Positions 13,201 through 24,716 of a stretch of 64,000 nt of DNA are shown here, piece by piece. A model generated the notes under the pieces. That model did no database searches. It saw only the letters and a program-made list of their open reading frames with translations, and was not told where the DNA came from. The position numbers and the translations under genes were made by a program. The first letter of the stretch is position 1. Each line of letters begins with the position of its first letter. Source of the stretch: Ceriagrion tenellum (lineage: Eukaryota; Arthropoda; Insecta; Odonata; Coenagrionidae); the NCBI GenBank assembly GCA_963169105.1, contig OY720634.1, positions 120,192,430 through 120,256,429 on the forward strand. The letters are read 5' to 3'.

Positions 13201-13585
13201 ACTCCTATGTAAGGGTGTTTATTTATCTCCCCCTTTCCGTGCGGTGACAACAAATTTTTCTGTCCTGAACTGAGCGCTGTATGTACGGTGTAAAGTCAAT
13301 ATAAAATACTGCGTGAATGGCGCAGTCATAAGCATTGGCAGAGTGAGATCACCGAGTAAATAGCAAGCCAAATTATATTCTAGAGATTCTTTGACGGCTT
13401 TCGTAGTAGATAATGATATATAGCTGTAGACCTCTGCATTTTCTCCTCCAATTAATTACAAATCAATTAAATACAAACGTGCGCAGATCCCCTGCCGATA
13501 ATTTACTCTTGGTTCATTTCCCGAACTAGAATCCTTGATTGCTCATAAATACAAATTATGTACTTCTTTAATACATGTATTGTAG

Positions 13586-13589
13586 TTAA
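13586..13589. other. TTAA target-site duplication, left
   Basis: TTAA directly precedes the left terminal repeat of the piggyBac element. It is matched by TTAA at 16321-16324, as expected because piggyBac transposases insert at and duplicate TTAA. Confidence 0.9.
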
Positions 13590-13621
13590 CACTCCAGGAG
13601 TGGCGCGCGGTCTCTGAGACC
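13590..13621 (+). repeat. piggyBac left terminal inverted repeat with palindrome
   Basis: The terminal CACTCC, then GAGTGGCGCGC, then the palindrome GGTCTCTGAGACC. The GC-rich stem stands out from the AT-rich interior and is mirrored at 16261-16320. Confidence 0.85.
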
Positions 13622-13889
13622 TCACATCTGCTTCGCTCTCAATAACTTTGTTTTAAAGTTACTTGTGTGGACATCCATCCGTTAATGTGTATATTTTTGT
13701 AACGTCTATCCTTTGGTATACTAATAAATCAGGGAAAATGTAGACTTTAAGTGTGAGAGTGAGTCGCGTTCTCTGAGACCCGCGCCACTACTTATGCTAC
13801 GACTACACGCCAATCGGCGAGTAGAGCCCGTGCATGTCCTGCATTGTATTACTTTGGTTGACGCAGACATCCGTTCATGTAAGATTGTC

Positions 13890-14136
13890 TCGCTGAGGCT
13901 TAGCAGTCATTCCACAACTAGTTTTCTGCAAATGCGCATGCCGTGGGTGACAGTAGCTGCCGTCTAGAGGACAGCACAACTGTTTTCTTTGGGAGCGAGC
14001 CATCGTTTCGCAGGTATTTTGCTTTGTTTAGCAATCACCTTTTTGTAATATTTCTGTGTCCTACTAAGAGGTATTATTATTAGGAAACTCATATTTTGAA
14101 CATTGATTGGTATTATATAGTCATGAGTTACGAGGA
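13890..14136 (+). repeat. tandem duplicated leader of piggyBac, copy 1
   Basis: Unit of about 247 bases matching 14147-14388 at an offset of about 253-257. Landmarks in order are AGTCATTCCA, TTCTGCAAATG, GCATGCCGTG, GTAGCTGCCGTCT, the CAGGTATTTTGC segment, TTTTTGTAATATT, and ATGAGTTACGAGGA. The ATG at 14123 opens a short frame (Met-Ser-Tyr-Glu-Asp). This duplicates the region around the putative transposase start. Confidence 0.85.
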
Positions 14137-14146
14137 TTTATTAGTT

Positions 14147-14388
14147 ACACTGAGGTTTACTAGTCATTCCATCCCGAGATTTCTGCAAATGGGCATGCCG
14201 TGTGTGAGAGTAGCTGCCGTCTCAGATACCCGCACGACTCTTTTCTTTGGATGAGGTCCATTATTTTCCAGGTATTTTGCATTGTTTCTCAATCACATTT
14301 TTGTAATATTCATGTGTCCAACAAAGGAGTTTCATCATTAGAAAACTGATTAGAAAACTTTGGTATCATATAGTGATGAGTTACGAGG
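14147..14388 (+). repeat. tandem duplicated leader of piggyBac, copy 2
   Basis: Second copy of the leader. It ends with ATG at 14376 followed by Met-Ser-Tyr-Glu-Glu-Leu and then an in-frame TAG. The acidic N-terminal part of the transposase lies just downstream, so this is probably the copy next to the original start codon. Confidence 0.85.
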
Positions 14389-16066
14389 AGTTGTAGAGGA
14401 GGGTCACGCGATACTTGGAAGAAGTTGACGAAGAAGGTGATGATTCGGCAGAAGAAAATAAGGAGGACCACGTTGATATCCAAGAAGATGTCACCTACAC
14501 TGAGCAGAAATTCAGCGATTCTGATCTGGATGGCTACGGAGCATCAAACGACGACGCGACACAAGGCCGGGCGAGTACAAGGGGAAGGATGGTACACCAT
14601 GGGAAAGCCACCCTCCACCCCTTACTCGAACAAGAAGGTGTGACATAATCAGAACTGTTATGCCATCTGAAACTCGAAACCTGAAAACGATCGAAGATTG
14701 CTGGAGCTATTTTGTGAGTAAATAAATAATTGAAATAATTGTAAAGTATACCAATCAGCACATTAGGTCAGTCAAAATAAATTACAAAAGAGAGAGATTT
14801 GCCTATGAAACAAGTAGTTGTGAAATTGAAGGATTGATTGGTATGCTGCTTTTATGTGGAATTCGAAAATGTAGTCTGATGAATGCCAAAGATTTGTTCA
14901 AAACCATTGAAATTTGTATACTCCTTACTAGTGAATTTAAATTTATTTAGATTCCCTCGATTTGATGATATAGAAACGAGAGTGGATAGGCTCAAATCTG
15001 ACAAGCTATCTTATGTTAGATAAGTTTTTAATATTTTTGTTTCCCGATGCTAGAATGGGTTTACTGTTTCACCAACAGTCACGGTAGATGAGATGCTCCC
15101 CGCATTTAGGGGAAAATGGCGTTTTAGGCAGTTTATCCCTAACAAACCGAATAAATACGGTTTAAGAATAGAAGAAGCTACATGTGCTGAAACATTTTAT
15201 GTGCTAAACATGGAGGTGTATGTCGGATACAACCTGAAGGTCCATACAGATGCAGCCACAAACCCATTGATTTGGTGCCTCGTCTTTGTCAATCCATTTT
15301 AGGTTCTGGAAGAAATGTAGTCACAGATAATTGGTTTACAAGTTATGAATTGGTGACTACCATGCTCCACAATCACAACAATGATTGGAACATTGCGAAA
15401 AAACAAACGACAGGTTCCTTCTGAGTTTCTCAATTCTTGAGATAGTCAAGTGTATTCTTCATTGTTTGGTTTTCAAAAAGATATTACTCCCGTTTCTTAT
15501 GTTCCCAAACGAAATAAGACTTCTTTTGCTGTCGTGTTTACATCATGATATCAAAATTGATTCTAAAACAAATAAGCCTGCGATTATAATTGATTACAAC
15601 AAAGGAAAAATAGGAGTTTATATAGTAGATAAAATTTGCAGTTCATATAATTTCCAAAGAAACACAAATCGATGGCCAGTCGTAATTTTTTACACAATTA
15701 TCGCGACCATAAGTTCACAGATAATTTTTTAGGCTAGCAATAAAACATTTTGATAAGAACATATTTTGAAGACTTAGCCTACAAACTTAAGGAAAATCAA
15801 CTTCGTTATCGACAATCCTGTCAAAATATTCCCAAAATTATTCGACTTCGAATACAAGACATGCTGAAAATTTCTCCAGTGCAGGATCTGGTGACAGCAC
15901 CCCAATCTTTCATTCCAGGACGCTGCAATTTTTGTGATCGAACGAAAAACAGGAAAAACGATACACGTGCCATTTTTGTGATAAATTTATGTGCCTTGAG
16001 CACATAATCACAACCTGTAGAGACTGTACACTTGGAAACAAAAGTTCCGTAGAATTTCATGATTGA
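14376..16066 (+). pseudogene. piggyBac transposase pseudogene
   Basis: This encoded the transposase that would cut at TTAA-flanked ends. Reading across several frames, the order is: a putative start at 14376; an acidic Asp/Glu-rich N-terminus (14415-14645); then the DDE catalytic region. That region opens with Val-Asp-Glu-Met-Leu and FRGK (first catalytic Asp at 15087-15089), followed by a KPNKYGLRI motif. The second is VTDNWFTS (Asp at 15326-15328). KPAIIIDYNKGKIGV follows. At the third catalytic position the usual GVD is GVY (Tyr codon 15619-15621), so a key residue is lost. The C-terminal Cys/His zinc-binding domain starts at 15918 (GRCNFC) and, after a frameshift between 15940 and 15962, continues CHFC, CLEH and CRDC to a stop at 16064-16066. 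Early stops at 14388 and 14646 and further frameshifts near 15300 and 15400 confirm decay. Confidence 0.9.
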
Positions 16067-16260
16067 AGATTAGTCTGCAGCTAATCTCATGGATCACTGC
16101 AGCAGCATTTTTAAAATTTTCTTCATTAAATTAACATAACTTGTGTAAATGGCCAATCACTGAACTAAATAAATAATTTATAGCCTAAAATCAATAATAA
16201 ATAGCAATTAAATAACATAAATATTAAATAAAATTAACAAAGTAATCATTTCAAAATCTG

Positions 16261-16320
16261 CGGTCTCTCAGACCGCGCGCCACTAGCTATGTTACAAATA
16301 GGCGCGCCACTCACGGAGTG
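16261..16320 (-). repeat. piggyBac right terminal inverted repeat with palindrome
   Basis: Read on the minus strand this begins CACTCCGTGAGTGGCGCGCC and continues to a second GTGGCGCGC copy and GGTCTGAGAGACC. The right end therefore carries the GCGC-rich module twice, whereas the left terminus has it once. Confidence 0.85.
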
Positions 16321-16324
16321 TTAA
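16321..16324. other. TTAA target-site duplication, right
   Basis: Matches the TTAA at 13586-13589. Confidence 0.9.
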
Positions 16325-18129
16325 CAACTCGTTCATGAAACATGGGCGTCATGGACAAGACATGGACGAAAATGGACGTCAAAGGAACTGGAGCCTTTTT
16401 AAGTATGTCGATAGCAAATTTTTCGTTCATTAGCTGAACAGAAGTTATGTTTGGAACCGTTGATACATATGTTTTAAATAATTTTGAGAAGCTTGATATT
16501 AAACGGAATACATATAAATGTATTTCTGAGCTTTGGCTGGGATGTGGGACGTATAAAAAATTAGGACCATTAACAAGTATGAATAAGGTGTAGGGTCCCG
16601 AATGAACAGCATCTCTAAAGAGATGCGTAGGAAGAAGTATGAACGGAAGGAGGTTAGGTAATCATAAGGAAGCGTAGTAGGTGGTAGAGCTAGAAATACA
16701 CTTCGACGTATAACACTCTGAGCAGTCACAGGGTGTATTGCAGGAGCTGTTAGTAAACCATCCGTGAAAACGGGAGAGCATGGGGACAAGTGAATATATT
16801 TAAAGTCGTGACGAAAGTAAATTACTTTATTTATATGAGAGGTGTAGGATGTATTTTAATTAATTGTGAATTATCTATCTGCAATTATTTTGTCTCTTGC
16901 ACTTTTTACATTCTATCGTAACTAATTTTCAACCAGAGAACCTGTGATGCATGAAGGTAGTGTCCTCACTGTATGACAATAATGGCAGTTCAACTGCGTA
17001 TAGAATGTGAAATCTCCTCAAATCTGCATCATTAAAGGTGTATCAGGTGAAATTGCTGAAAAGAGTATGATAGTTCTGCACATGGCTAGCGCATTCCTGG
17101 TGTGAAGTTATCCATTGAAGTGACCTCCAAGGTGCCACCGTTGATGTTAATGTCATAGTCATTGTTGGTGCGTGGAAAGAAGGAATAAGAATTTATATCA
17201 CTTAAATGATGCATTCATAGATTTTGACAGCAGTTGAGTAAACCATTATGACATACCTTTGAAAAAATGTCATCACTCAAGAGTTTCAGGCATATAAGAT
17301 TTCATTCACCAATCTTGAATTTAAATTTTAACTAACCTGTGCCAAATATTAGGAACCAAGTTACTTATTTTTCATAAGAAGAAACCTAGCATTCGATTTA
17401 CAGCATTATTTTTTTCCGATGCCTAAATATTTTTCACAAATCGTTAATTCATTTGATTTCATAGCACTGCAAACATTAATTGCGAAAATTATGCCTGTAA
17501 TTTGGCTAGTTGGGCTGCTGTTAATTTGATTTACATGGGGACAACACCTAGAGAGCCAATTAAAAATACAGATTGGATTGGATTTGTTCCGGTAATGACA
17601 AAAAGTTAGTTAATCTAAGCCGTTTTTTTAATTTTTTCATTTTTCCCATTTTTATTCATCATTTTTTGCTAAGTTAATTTACAAGTTTTATCACCATGAA
17701 TCACAATTTCTCTGATAAAATGCCATTTTGTAATGGAATTTTATATTCCTACTTGTGCGTTGAAAAAGTGATTATTTATCAACAGCAGTTACATTTCCAT
17801 TTTGCAATTGAAAATAATTAACATTATCAAATTAAGCTGATTGTCCGATGCTTTTCACGGAGTTAGTGGAAATTTTAATCAAAACTAACCGTAGACCTCT
17901 TTAAAAACTACTGCTATTTATTATTGTCGACTAACTGACAGAGTTTGGTGCAAAATAAAAGTGCCCATACTATTTTCATTTACTGGAGATTCTGGATATC
18001 AGATGGTATCTGGTGCTTACACGAAGTGATGTTCGACGAAGTGCGCTTATACGCACGAAGTGATGTTCGACTGATTGGTTGAATTAATGGACTAAAACGT
18101 CTAAAAATTCTATTTTTAATATTATTCGG
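16325..18129. other. non-coding, no gene recognised
   Basis: AT-rich unique sequence. The minus-strand open frame at 16499-16789 has no recognisable domain. A short repeat ACGAAGTGATGTTCGAC occurs twice at 18022-18038 and 18054-18070. Confidence 0.5.
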
Positions 18130-18427
18130 ATTTTAAATTTATGACTAATTAAGTGTGAAAATATTCACGTGGAGCGTAACAAATTATGGATCGGAAGCAT
18201 GGACCATTGGAAAATCTGAACAGAACAGACTGGAAGCCTTCGACATCTGGTGCTGGAGGAGGATGCTGAAGATACGGACGGAATGGACGGAAAAAATTCA
18301 AAATATCGAAGTTCACCGACGAATAGATTTGGAAAGGAACCAATGAAACACGACAGAGAAATGGAGAACGAGATGGATTGGACACATTCTGAGCCACAAT
18401 GGAATTGCAAAGAACTTCATTGAAGGT
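18130..18427 (+). pseudogene. RTE-type LINE, reverse transcriptase C-terminal fragment
   Basis: This encodes the end of a non-LTR retrotransposon polyprotein. The motif YGSEAWTIGKSEQNRLEAF is followed by WCWRRMLKI and WTEKI, typical of the region after the reverse transcriptase domain in RTE-like and related LINEs. After a frameshift near 18340 the reading continues RTRWIGHILSHNGIAKNFIEG up to 18427. There the sequence is cut abruptly by the 3' tail of a CR1 element on the other strand. A matching C-terminal end resumes at about 19208, so this and that piece may be one LINE split by the CR1 insertion. Catalytic domains are absent. Confidence 0.75.
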
Positions 18428-19200
18428 ACACTACATCTACATAATACCCTGGCCATGTGTGGCATGGGGTGTTAGGTCACCAGCCGTGTGAAGCTTAATT
18501 TTTAGGAAGGTGAAAAGTGACATGCATTATGGGAGAGTTTTTTTTGGAGCTCAGTTTTTATTGTGGTCACTTAATGTGAGCGGAAAGAACGAGTTTTTAT
18601 TTCTATCTGTTTGGGAGTGTATCCCTCTTATTTTATCGCATTTGTCAGACTTAGAGTTGTAGTGAGGAGTCATGAAAATATTCTCTGAGTCGCTCTGAAA
18701 CACACCCGCTCTGAATTTATCAAGCAACATAAGCCTAACGTTCAGCTTCCGAGTCACTAGGGGCGCCGACCTTATCCCCTCTAAAAGTTGTGAGACACTA
18801 TGTAGTAGTTTTTAACGAAGCGCGCTGCTTTCCTTAGTATTTTATTTTTTTTGTGAAATCTTAATAACCAGAGTCCCAAATACTCGCGGCGTATTCGAGG
18901 TGTGGCCTAACCAGAGCGAAGTAGCATCTCTCTTTGATTTTTCATATGAGCACCTTCTTGTTATACGCTTAACAAAAATTAGTTTTTTTATGCTGTGCTG
19001 CATATCTTTTGGATGTGTGTTCCGCACGATATATCAGAATTTAAGGTTATTCCAAGATATTTTACTGTATCTGATGATTTTATGTGTACTCCACCCAAAC
19101 TATAGGTATGGCATTTGTGTGATAACTTTCGCTGAATGTGAACTGTGGTAAATTTGCTAAATTTAATTCTAACCCTCACTCCTGGCACCAAGAATAAATG
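18428..19200 (-). pseudogene. CR1/L2-like LINE, 3' half
   Basis: On the minus strand the reading starts near 19191 and includes DTVKYLGITLNSD and THIQKICSTA, then VKRITRRCSYEKSKRDA. These fit the C-terminal reverse transcriptase region of CR1/L2/Jockey-like elements. After frame changes it passes through the LVRPHLEY equivalent, a region deleted or decayed relative to 22667-23372, and then RLMLLDKF. It continues with FQSDSENIFMTPHY and SDKCDKIR, and ends HNKN-stop near 18551. The untranslated tail ends at 18428 with TACATCTAC on the plus strand. Several frameshifts make it inactive. It sits between two parts of an RTE-like LINE. Confidence 0.8.
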
Positions 19201-19207
19201 TTGTTAA

Positions 19208-19495
19208 GGCCTGATGACTAGAGGAAATAAACTAGGCGAAAGATCCAAGAGGAATACCCAATAAGAGTAAATTCAACTGTATGGAGCTTGGTGGAAGTTC
19301 TCTATATTAAGTGTTTTTTATTCGGCAAGAACCCAATAATAAGTTCATGGATCAAATAAAAGAGAGAGTTCATAGTAAGAGCTACCAGGAGATGATAGGC
19401 CTAGCATTAGATAGGGAAGGAAAGAGGGCTGCAGTCAGCCAATCTTAGGTTTGAACGACCGATTAATGTATGAATGAATGGCCAATTAAGGTTAA
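19208..19495 (+). pseudogene. RTE-type LINE, extreme C-terminus and 3' end
   Basis: Around 19340-19450 the reading gives KFMDQIKERVHSKSYQEMI, then ALDREGKRAAVSQS and a stop. This is the characteristic end of RTE-like LINE polyproteins. The same ending, on the minus strand, is at 32380-32600. The upstream part is scrambled by an apparent insertion (about 19245-19330). It may be the continuation of 18130-18427. Confidence 0.7.
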
Positions 19496-19717
19496 AAATG
19501 TCTTAATATGTAGATGATATGCAAATTTATTTTTAAAGCGGGCAATTTTTTGGAATAAGGATTGTTACCAACGGGAAAGTTATTGGTAGTGAGTGGTTTT
19601 TTTTAGTACACGATACCGAAAATACTAACCGCTGTTAGTAACAACTTTGTAAATTTTGTATTTACTCTACAGGGACATTATTACCAAAGTTTTAATGAAA
19701 TTCCACTGCTGAAAATC

Positions 19718-19800
19718 ATTTAACTTTACCGAGACTCGAACCTCGATCCCCGTTGTTTCGGCCAAGTGATTTATCAAGTTAGGCTATCAAAGCGTCCCCA
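19718..19800 (-). mobile_element. tRNA-derived SINE, minus strand
   Basis: On the minus strand the A-box-like TAGCCTAACTTGATAAA is followed about 35 bases later by a B-box GGTTCGAGTCTC, then a TAAATGATTTTCAGC tail. This head-plus-tail structure resembles the other SINEs in the window. It does not fold into a convincing functional tRNA. Confidence 0.55.
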
Positions 19801-19956
19801 TCAAGACTGCGGGATATAAATTGTGACTAGCTGTCCCAGGCGTGAGAGAGGCACCACATTCCACGAGGATAAAGGCAAACTTTTAATACGAGCAGTGGCA
19901 GAACACCTTGTTTCTAAAATGCCATCAAATATTCACAGGAGAAGAGGACACCGCGA

Positions 19957-20050
19957 CAACTTAACTGACTAAAGCACTCGCCCGGTAACGGAGAGATCTG
20001 GGTTCAATTCCTGTGAGGAATTTAGCACTTAACTGCACTATGACGAATAC
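19957..20050 (+). mobile_element. tRNA-derived SINE fragment, plus strand
   Basis: B-box-like GGGTTCAATTCC at about 19990, preceded by a degenerate A-box region (TTAACTGACTAAAGCACTCG). It lies in inverted orientation to the SINE at 19718-19800, about 150 bases away. Confidence 0.45.
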
Positions 20051-20059
20051 TGATATCCT

Positions 20060-22666
20060 CAAAATTTGTCTACAGTTTTTCGTTGATCAATAATAAAGTT
20101 TAACTCAGTCTTATAAAATCAGGTTCTGTCAAGGCTTGCTATGAGTTTTATGTTCGGGATCTGTTCACGGGGCCAGAGCTGGCAGTTGTGACGTCAGACA
20201 TAGCAACCGATTGATTTTTGTATTTTTTTTAGAATCTGTTGAGCATAAAATGAATATATTAGCAATTGAATGCTGCAGATCTCCACAAAATGTGTCAACA
20301 AATATAAAAAACACGAGTATCAAAATATCAGAAAAATATATTTATTTCTCACGACATTTTTAACGACAAACCTTGTAAACAATTTAGACGATAATTTAGA
20401 CTCCATTTTGCGCGGAAAGTTTTTTGAAACTAAAATTTCTAATAACATACTTTGAAAATATAAGTCATGAAAAATAAAATGAGCCCTTATAAAGACCTGT
20501 ACCACAGTCTAAATAAACAGTCATCTCGGCTAGCCGAAAAATGGAAATCAGTAGGCTGAAAGGGCGCAAGTCAGTATAAGTATTGTCCTTGAATAGAAAG
20601 GCAGGCAAAGAGACATTAACTATAGAATTATATTTATTTTAATGTTTAAAGAATAAGTGATGTGATTTAATTGTAATACGCACGAATAAATAAGTACACA
20701 CACTCTTGATTGACTCATATGGTAGCAATTTTGAAAATCAAGGTGGGAGGCACTCTTAGGTGACGGGAATTGTTTATGCGTGAAGTACATAACTACCAAG
20801 TAATGCCAATTAGCATAGTAACATCCAAATATAACATATAAGCAAATACAACAATGCTCCTGTTTATAGTTGTTAAAGGCGTTAGATTCGCTTGAAAAGA
20901 CGCCAAAAAAAGGCGGCGGTAATTTTTAATGTGCAGTGCGATGCAAAAACTCGACCTGGATGGGCAGTTTAAGATTTTATCGCATTTCATCCGATCTACA
21001 ACGATGGAGGCTGTGGTTGGAGCGCGCCGGCAGAATGGACCTCCTGCTTCACGATCCTGTGAAGTTACAGACTTTGTAATGTTTTGATTTTTTACAAGAG
21101 CATTATCAATGTTACTTCTCATGGTTGCTCATTCTAAATTCCACAATTATTCACGAGAAAGGTATTCTTAACCCAAATTGATATGTTTATGATAACTTAT
21201 GTATAAGTTTTCTCTAAAATTTTGAATGATAATGCATTCTGTTTATGAAATAATTTGATAAATTGTTTAGATTAGCATCAGATCAACATAAATGTACAAA
21301 GGTAAATAATGTTCCTGAGTAAAAATAAAATAATTTTCAACTTTAATCAAAACAATTATTAACAACAACAAAAATTTAAACAAAAATATTTATTTAGTGA
21401 AATCACCATTAACTTCATCCTTACGAAGCCTATTCTCAGTTTAAAGAAAGAGGAATCTGAAATATATCGAATAAACACACTCTTTTGTTGGAAAAAGCAG
21501 CATTCGCTTCTCCTCCTCGAGTAATAAACGCGGGGTAATATTTAATATTACATTTAAGTGTAGTTGCCACGCTTCTTTCCATGCTAAGGTAAATGTGGCA
21601 ACGTTGAAGCGCTACTGGAAGGGGGCGTGGCTGCGGAAAGGGATTTCCCATGGGGCTTATGGGAGTGAGGTAACTGTTTATTTAGACTGCGCCTGCACCA
21701 TAACAGTAACAACAGCATTTTTTAGCTCGGAAAAAACCACATACTAATTAACAAATGCAATAACTCGTTAACATATTAATATTTTTTAATCAAATTTTTA
21801 CGGCTTCTTAAGAGAAACAAAAATCAACTTTCCATGCAAGTTTCGAGATAATTTATGCTTTTTTCACAATTTATTTCAAATTCTATGCGAAAGTGTTTTT
21901 AAATTATTTAAATAAATTATTAATTTATTATTATTATTAAAATTAATTAAATAATTAATTAAAATTTTAATTTAGAGGGTCTAATATGAAGCCTATTTAT
22001 AAAAAATACACACAAAATAGGTGAAAACTTGTGTTGGGACGTGTATTTTAATGCAGCTAAAAATACTTTTTTATTGTAATTTTTTACATTTTAATCAATG
22101 ATTAAACAATGACGCCGTCATTTTTAACCGATACTTTTTGTATACTATCATTTCTTTTCACCTTAGCTTTAATTTTTAAAAGGTCCCAATCTGAAACGAA
22201 TAACATTTTTATATTTGACTGGGCTATTCGTAATATTCAGTAATGCTCAGTAAGAAATTTTACGTACTATAATTAAGAAAATTATTGCTCCTGAGGATTC
22301 CCAACGGGAGTTATCGGTTGTGCAGAGATATTATAATGATTTTGTGGAATTCACTAGTTCACTTTAATTTATTTTTATAAATATTGTGCTTAGTGTGTTT
22401 ATAACCATGAAAATCATTGTCTGTATAGACCAATGAGGTAGATGGAGAGGGCACTTGCTATGGTGGCCAATGCTAAAAGCTATACCCTGGGCGTATCCAG
22501 TCCTCATTCTTTGTTAACTCCGATTTTTACTTCAGAGTTTACGGTCTGATGCGCTAATTTAACGATGCCTTTCATCGACAAGTTGCTAGCAGTTAGCATG
22601 TATTTACCACTTTTAAATGCATTCTATACTCACGTATCTTTTTAATTTATTAAAAATTTATAATTG
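20060..22666. other. AT-rich non-coding region
   Basis: No gene recognised. 21895-21970 is low-complexity TTA/TAAT-rich sequence. Small open frames on both strands carry no motifs. Confidence 0.5.
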
Positions 22667-23372
22667 CATTCCCGGTAACAACTATGGTAAACTCGTGTGG
22701 AATCCATTTCTCTAAGTGACCAATATATGTTTCAAGAGTTACTAGCTTTACATTTTAAACGTATGGTGAATATTCTTGCTTTACATCCACTTAATCGTTC
22801 ATTCAAGAAGTTAAGGTACTCGGATGAAAAGTAAAAGGGAGATGCCATTTCGCTCTAGTTAGACCACACCTCGAATACGCTGTGAGTATCTGGGACCCTG
22901 GTCATAAATATTTAACCCATAAATTTAATAAAATACAAAGAAAAGCTGCACGCTTCGTTAAAAACTGTTTCGAGCAAGGATGTAGTGATTGATAAATTTT
23001 AGAGGAATTAAGGTGGGAGCCCCTAGAGACTCGGAGAGTGCACGCTAGGCTTAGCTTGCTTGAGAAATTCAGAACCAGTATGTTTCAGAGCGACACAAAG
23101 AATATTAACATGACGCCTCGCTACATCTCTAGATCTGACAGAAGCGCTAAAATAAGAGAGATACATTGCCGAACAGATACGTGCAAAACTCTTTTTTTGC
23201 CGCGCACAATACACGATCACAAGAAAAACTGAACTCCACTGAGTACACTCCCATAATACAAGTCACCATTTCACCTACTAAAACCTTATCCTTTACATTT
23301 TTATGGCTAATATCCCAACATCCCCTGCCAAACACGCATGCAGAGGTTTGCGGGGTAGTATGTAGATGTAGA
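22667..23372 (+). pseudogene. CR1/L2-like LINE, 3' part with full C-terminus
   Basis: Frames read together give SDEK, FALVRPHLEY, WDPGHKYLT and INKIQRKAARFVKNC-like segments. Then come LEELRWEPLETRR, ARLSLLEKFRTSMFQSD, TPRYISRSDR and IREIHCRTDT, ending near 23232. A tail follows with GTAGTATGTAGATGTAGATT at its 3' end. This is the C-terminal domain after the reverse transcriptase of CR1/L2-type LINEs; the polymerase core is missing. The 5' flank (22667-22850) is shared with the copy at 38187, so both stem from the same rearranged subfamily. Frameshifts and stops near 22835 and 22990 disrupt the frame. Confidence 0.85.
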
Positions 23373-23789
23373 TTGAGTCGTGCTGTCAAAGAAAAGAAAC
23401 GGAAAAGCAGGGATGGCCAATATGGTTGTTATTTTGGTTGCCAGGCTCCATTTTGGTGACCTACTGTTACTCTCCATTCTCAGTGTTGTAAAATTATCGA
23501 AAATAATTTATCAATTATGTATTTTTGTGGATATCAGATCATTGTCAAAAAATTCCCGTGGTATAAACAAACAATGGTACAATGGAAGGATAATGAATGC
23601 AATTATCCCAGTCAGTATTTTGAAGGGCTTGTTTTGAGTCAATATTTTACGAATATAACCCACATCCATTTCCATTGCTATTCTATCAACGATTTTATAT
23701 ACCTACCATGTAATAATCATGAAATGGTTCAGTGCCAACGTATCCAAGCTCCTGGTAATTTAGGTACCATCCGTAAGCTAAAACCAACC
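23373..23789. other. non-coding, no gene recognised
   Basis: Unique sequence between a CR1 copy and a LINE fragment. Overlapping short frames have no motif. Confidence 0.45.
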
Positions 23790-24115
23790 CTTGGCTAGTA
23801 AACTGCAAGTGCATTTTTTCAAAATGATCATGAACAATCATCATCCTCCAGTAGCAACTCCCGTTTCCCTGGTGTTGTCTATCAGCCTTTTCCATCTGCT
23901 CCTATCTTGGTATGTTTGTTGATGTTGACCTCCCTCCCAAGATCTCCCTATCAGTTGAATGTCTTGTTTTAATTCCACTTCCTCCTTGGTCTGCCCACTC
24001 TTCTCTTCCCTGGTATTTCCTTTCCCAGCCATACCTTAGCTGTTCTGGTCTGATACATCCTCATCACATGACCATACCATCCCAGCCTGGATCTCCTGAC
24101 TTTTTCAATTAATTA
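23790..24115 (-). pseudogene. RTE-type LINE C-terminal fragment
   Basis: Read on the minus strand from 24110: RLGWYGHVMRM, then a GKRRVGRPRRKW segment, a frame change, and then DRSRWKRLIDNTRE near 23850. The order GHV-M-R, GR-R-GRP and then DR-W is the hallmark of the C-terminal tail of endonuclease/reverse-transcriptase LINEs. Several frameshifts are present and the polymerase is absent. Confidence 0.75.
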
Positions 24116-24651
24116 TATTTTGCATTCAACCTGTTTTCTAATGTCTTCATTTTTCTGCCTGTCAAGTCTTGTATTTTGTCTTTCTTTACAATAATTGCTT
24201 TTAATAAATAATTGATTTTAAATAATTGCTTTCAAAATTGAAACAAGTATCGGATCATGAACAAGTGATTTTGTAATGACATTATTTTACACCAATTTGA
24301 TACTACTGCGTCTGCACTTTACACCCAATCAAACAACCGTGTGATTCCTCTAGCATGAACAAAATAAGACGATTCGGAATTTTTTACCTTATAGTTGAGC
24401 CCAGCATCACTAAACCTTGATATTAATACCAAAGTTAAAAATCATCAAATTGAGAATGTTCTGTTGATGTAAAAAAGTAAAATTATGCGATCGAATTAAT
24501 TCTTAAAATTTTAAGTGTGGGAATTTTGGGTTTAGTGATATAATCAATAATATAGTCTCGATGATACTCAACCTTTAAGATATTCATAACTTTATTGAGA
24601 GAATAACACCATCGAAGCCATAGACTAGATATTAATGTTTGACGTTCACTT
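24116..24651. other. non-coding, no gene recognised
   Basis: AT-rich unique sequence. Confidence 0.45.
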
Positions 24652-24716
24652 ATTACCCTGCAAGCCACCACAAGGGTGTTTGGCAGGGGGTGACTAATCA
24701 CCAACATGAACCAGAG
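24652..24716 (-). mobile_element. CR1/L2-like LINE tail fragment
   Basis: TTACCCTGCAAGCCACCACA followed by GGGTG, GGCAGGGGGTG matches the terminal untranslated region of the CR1 copies at 27467 and 56915 on the minus strand. It is only about 65 bases long. Confidence 0.6.

Larger units (their letters stand above)
13590..16320 (+). mobile_element. piggyBac DNA transposon, full length but inactive
   Basis: The element is about 2.73 kb, bounded by TTAA on both sides. The left end CACTCCAGGAGTGGCGCGC and the reverse complement of the right end (CACTCCGTGAGTGGCGCGC) match at 17 of 19 positions. A subterminal palindrome GGTCTCTGAGACC or GGTCTCTCAGACC lies just inside each end (13609-13621 and 16262-16274). 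A related copy lies at about 13765-13790. Inside are a duplicated leader (13890-14388) and a broken transposase gene. Retention of both ends means it could in principle be mobilised by a related transposase acting in trans; its own gene is dead. Confidence 0.9.
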
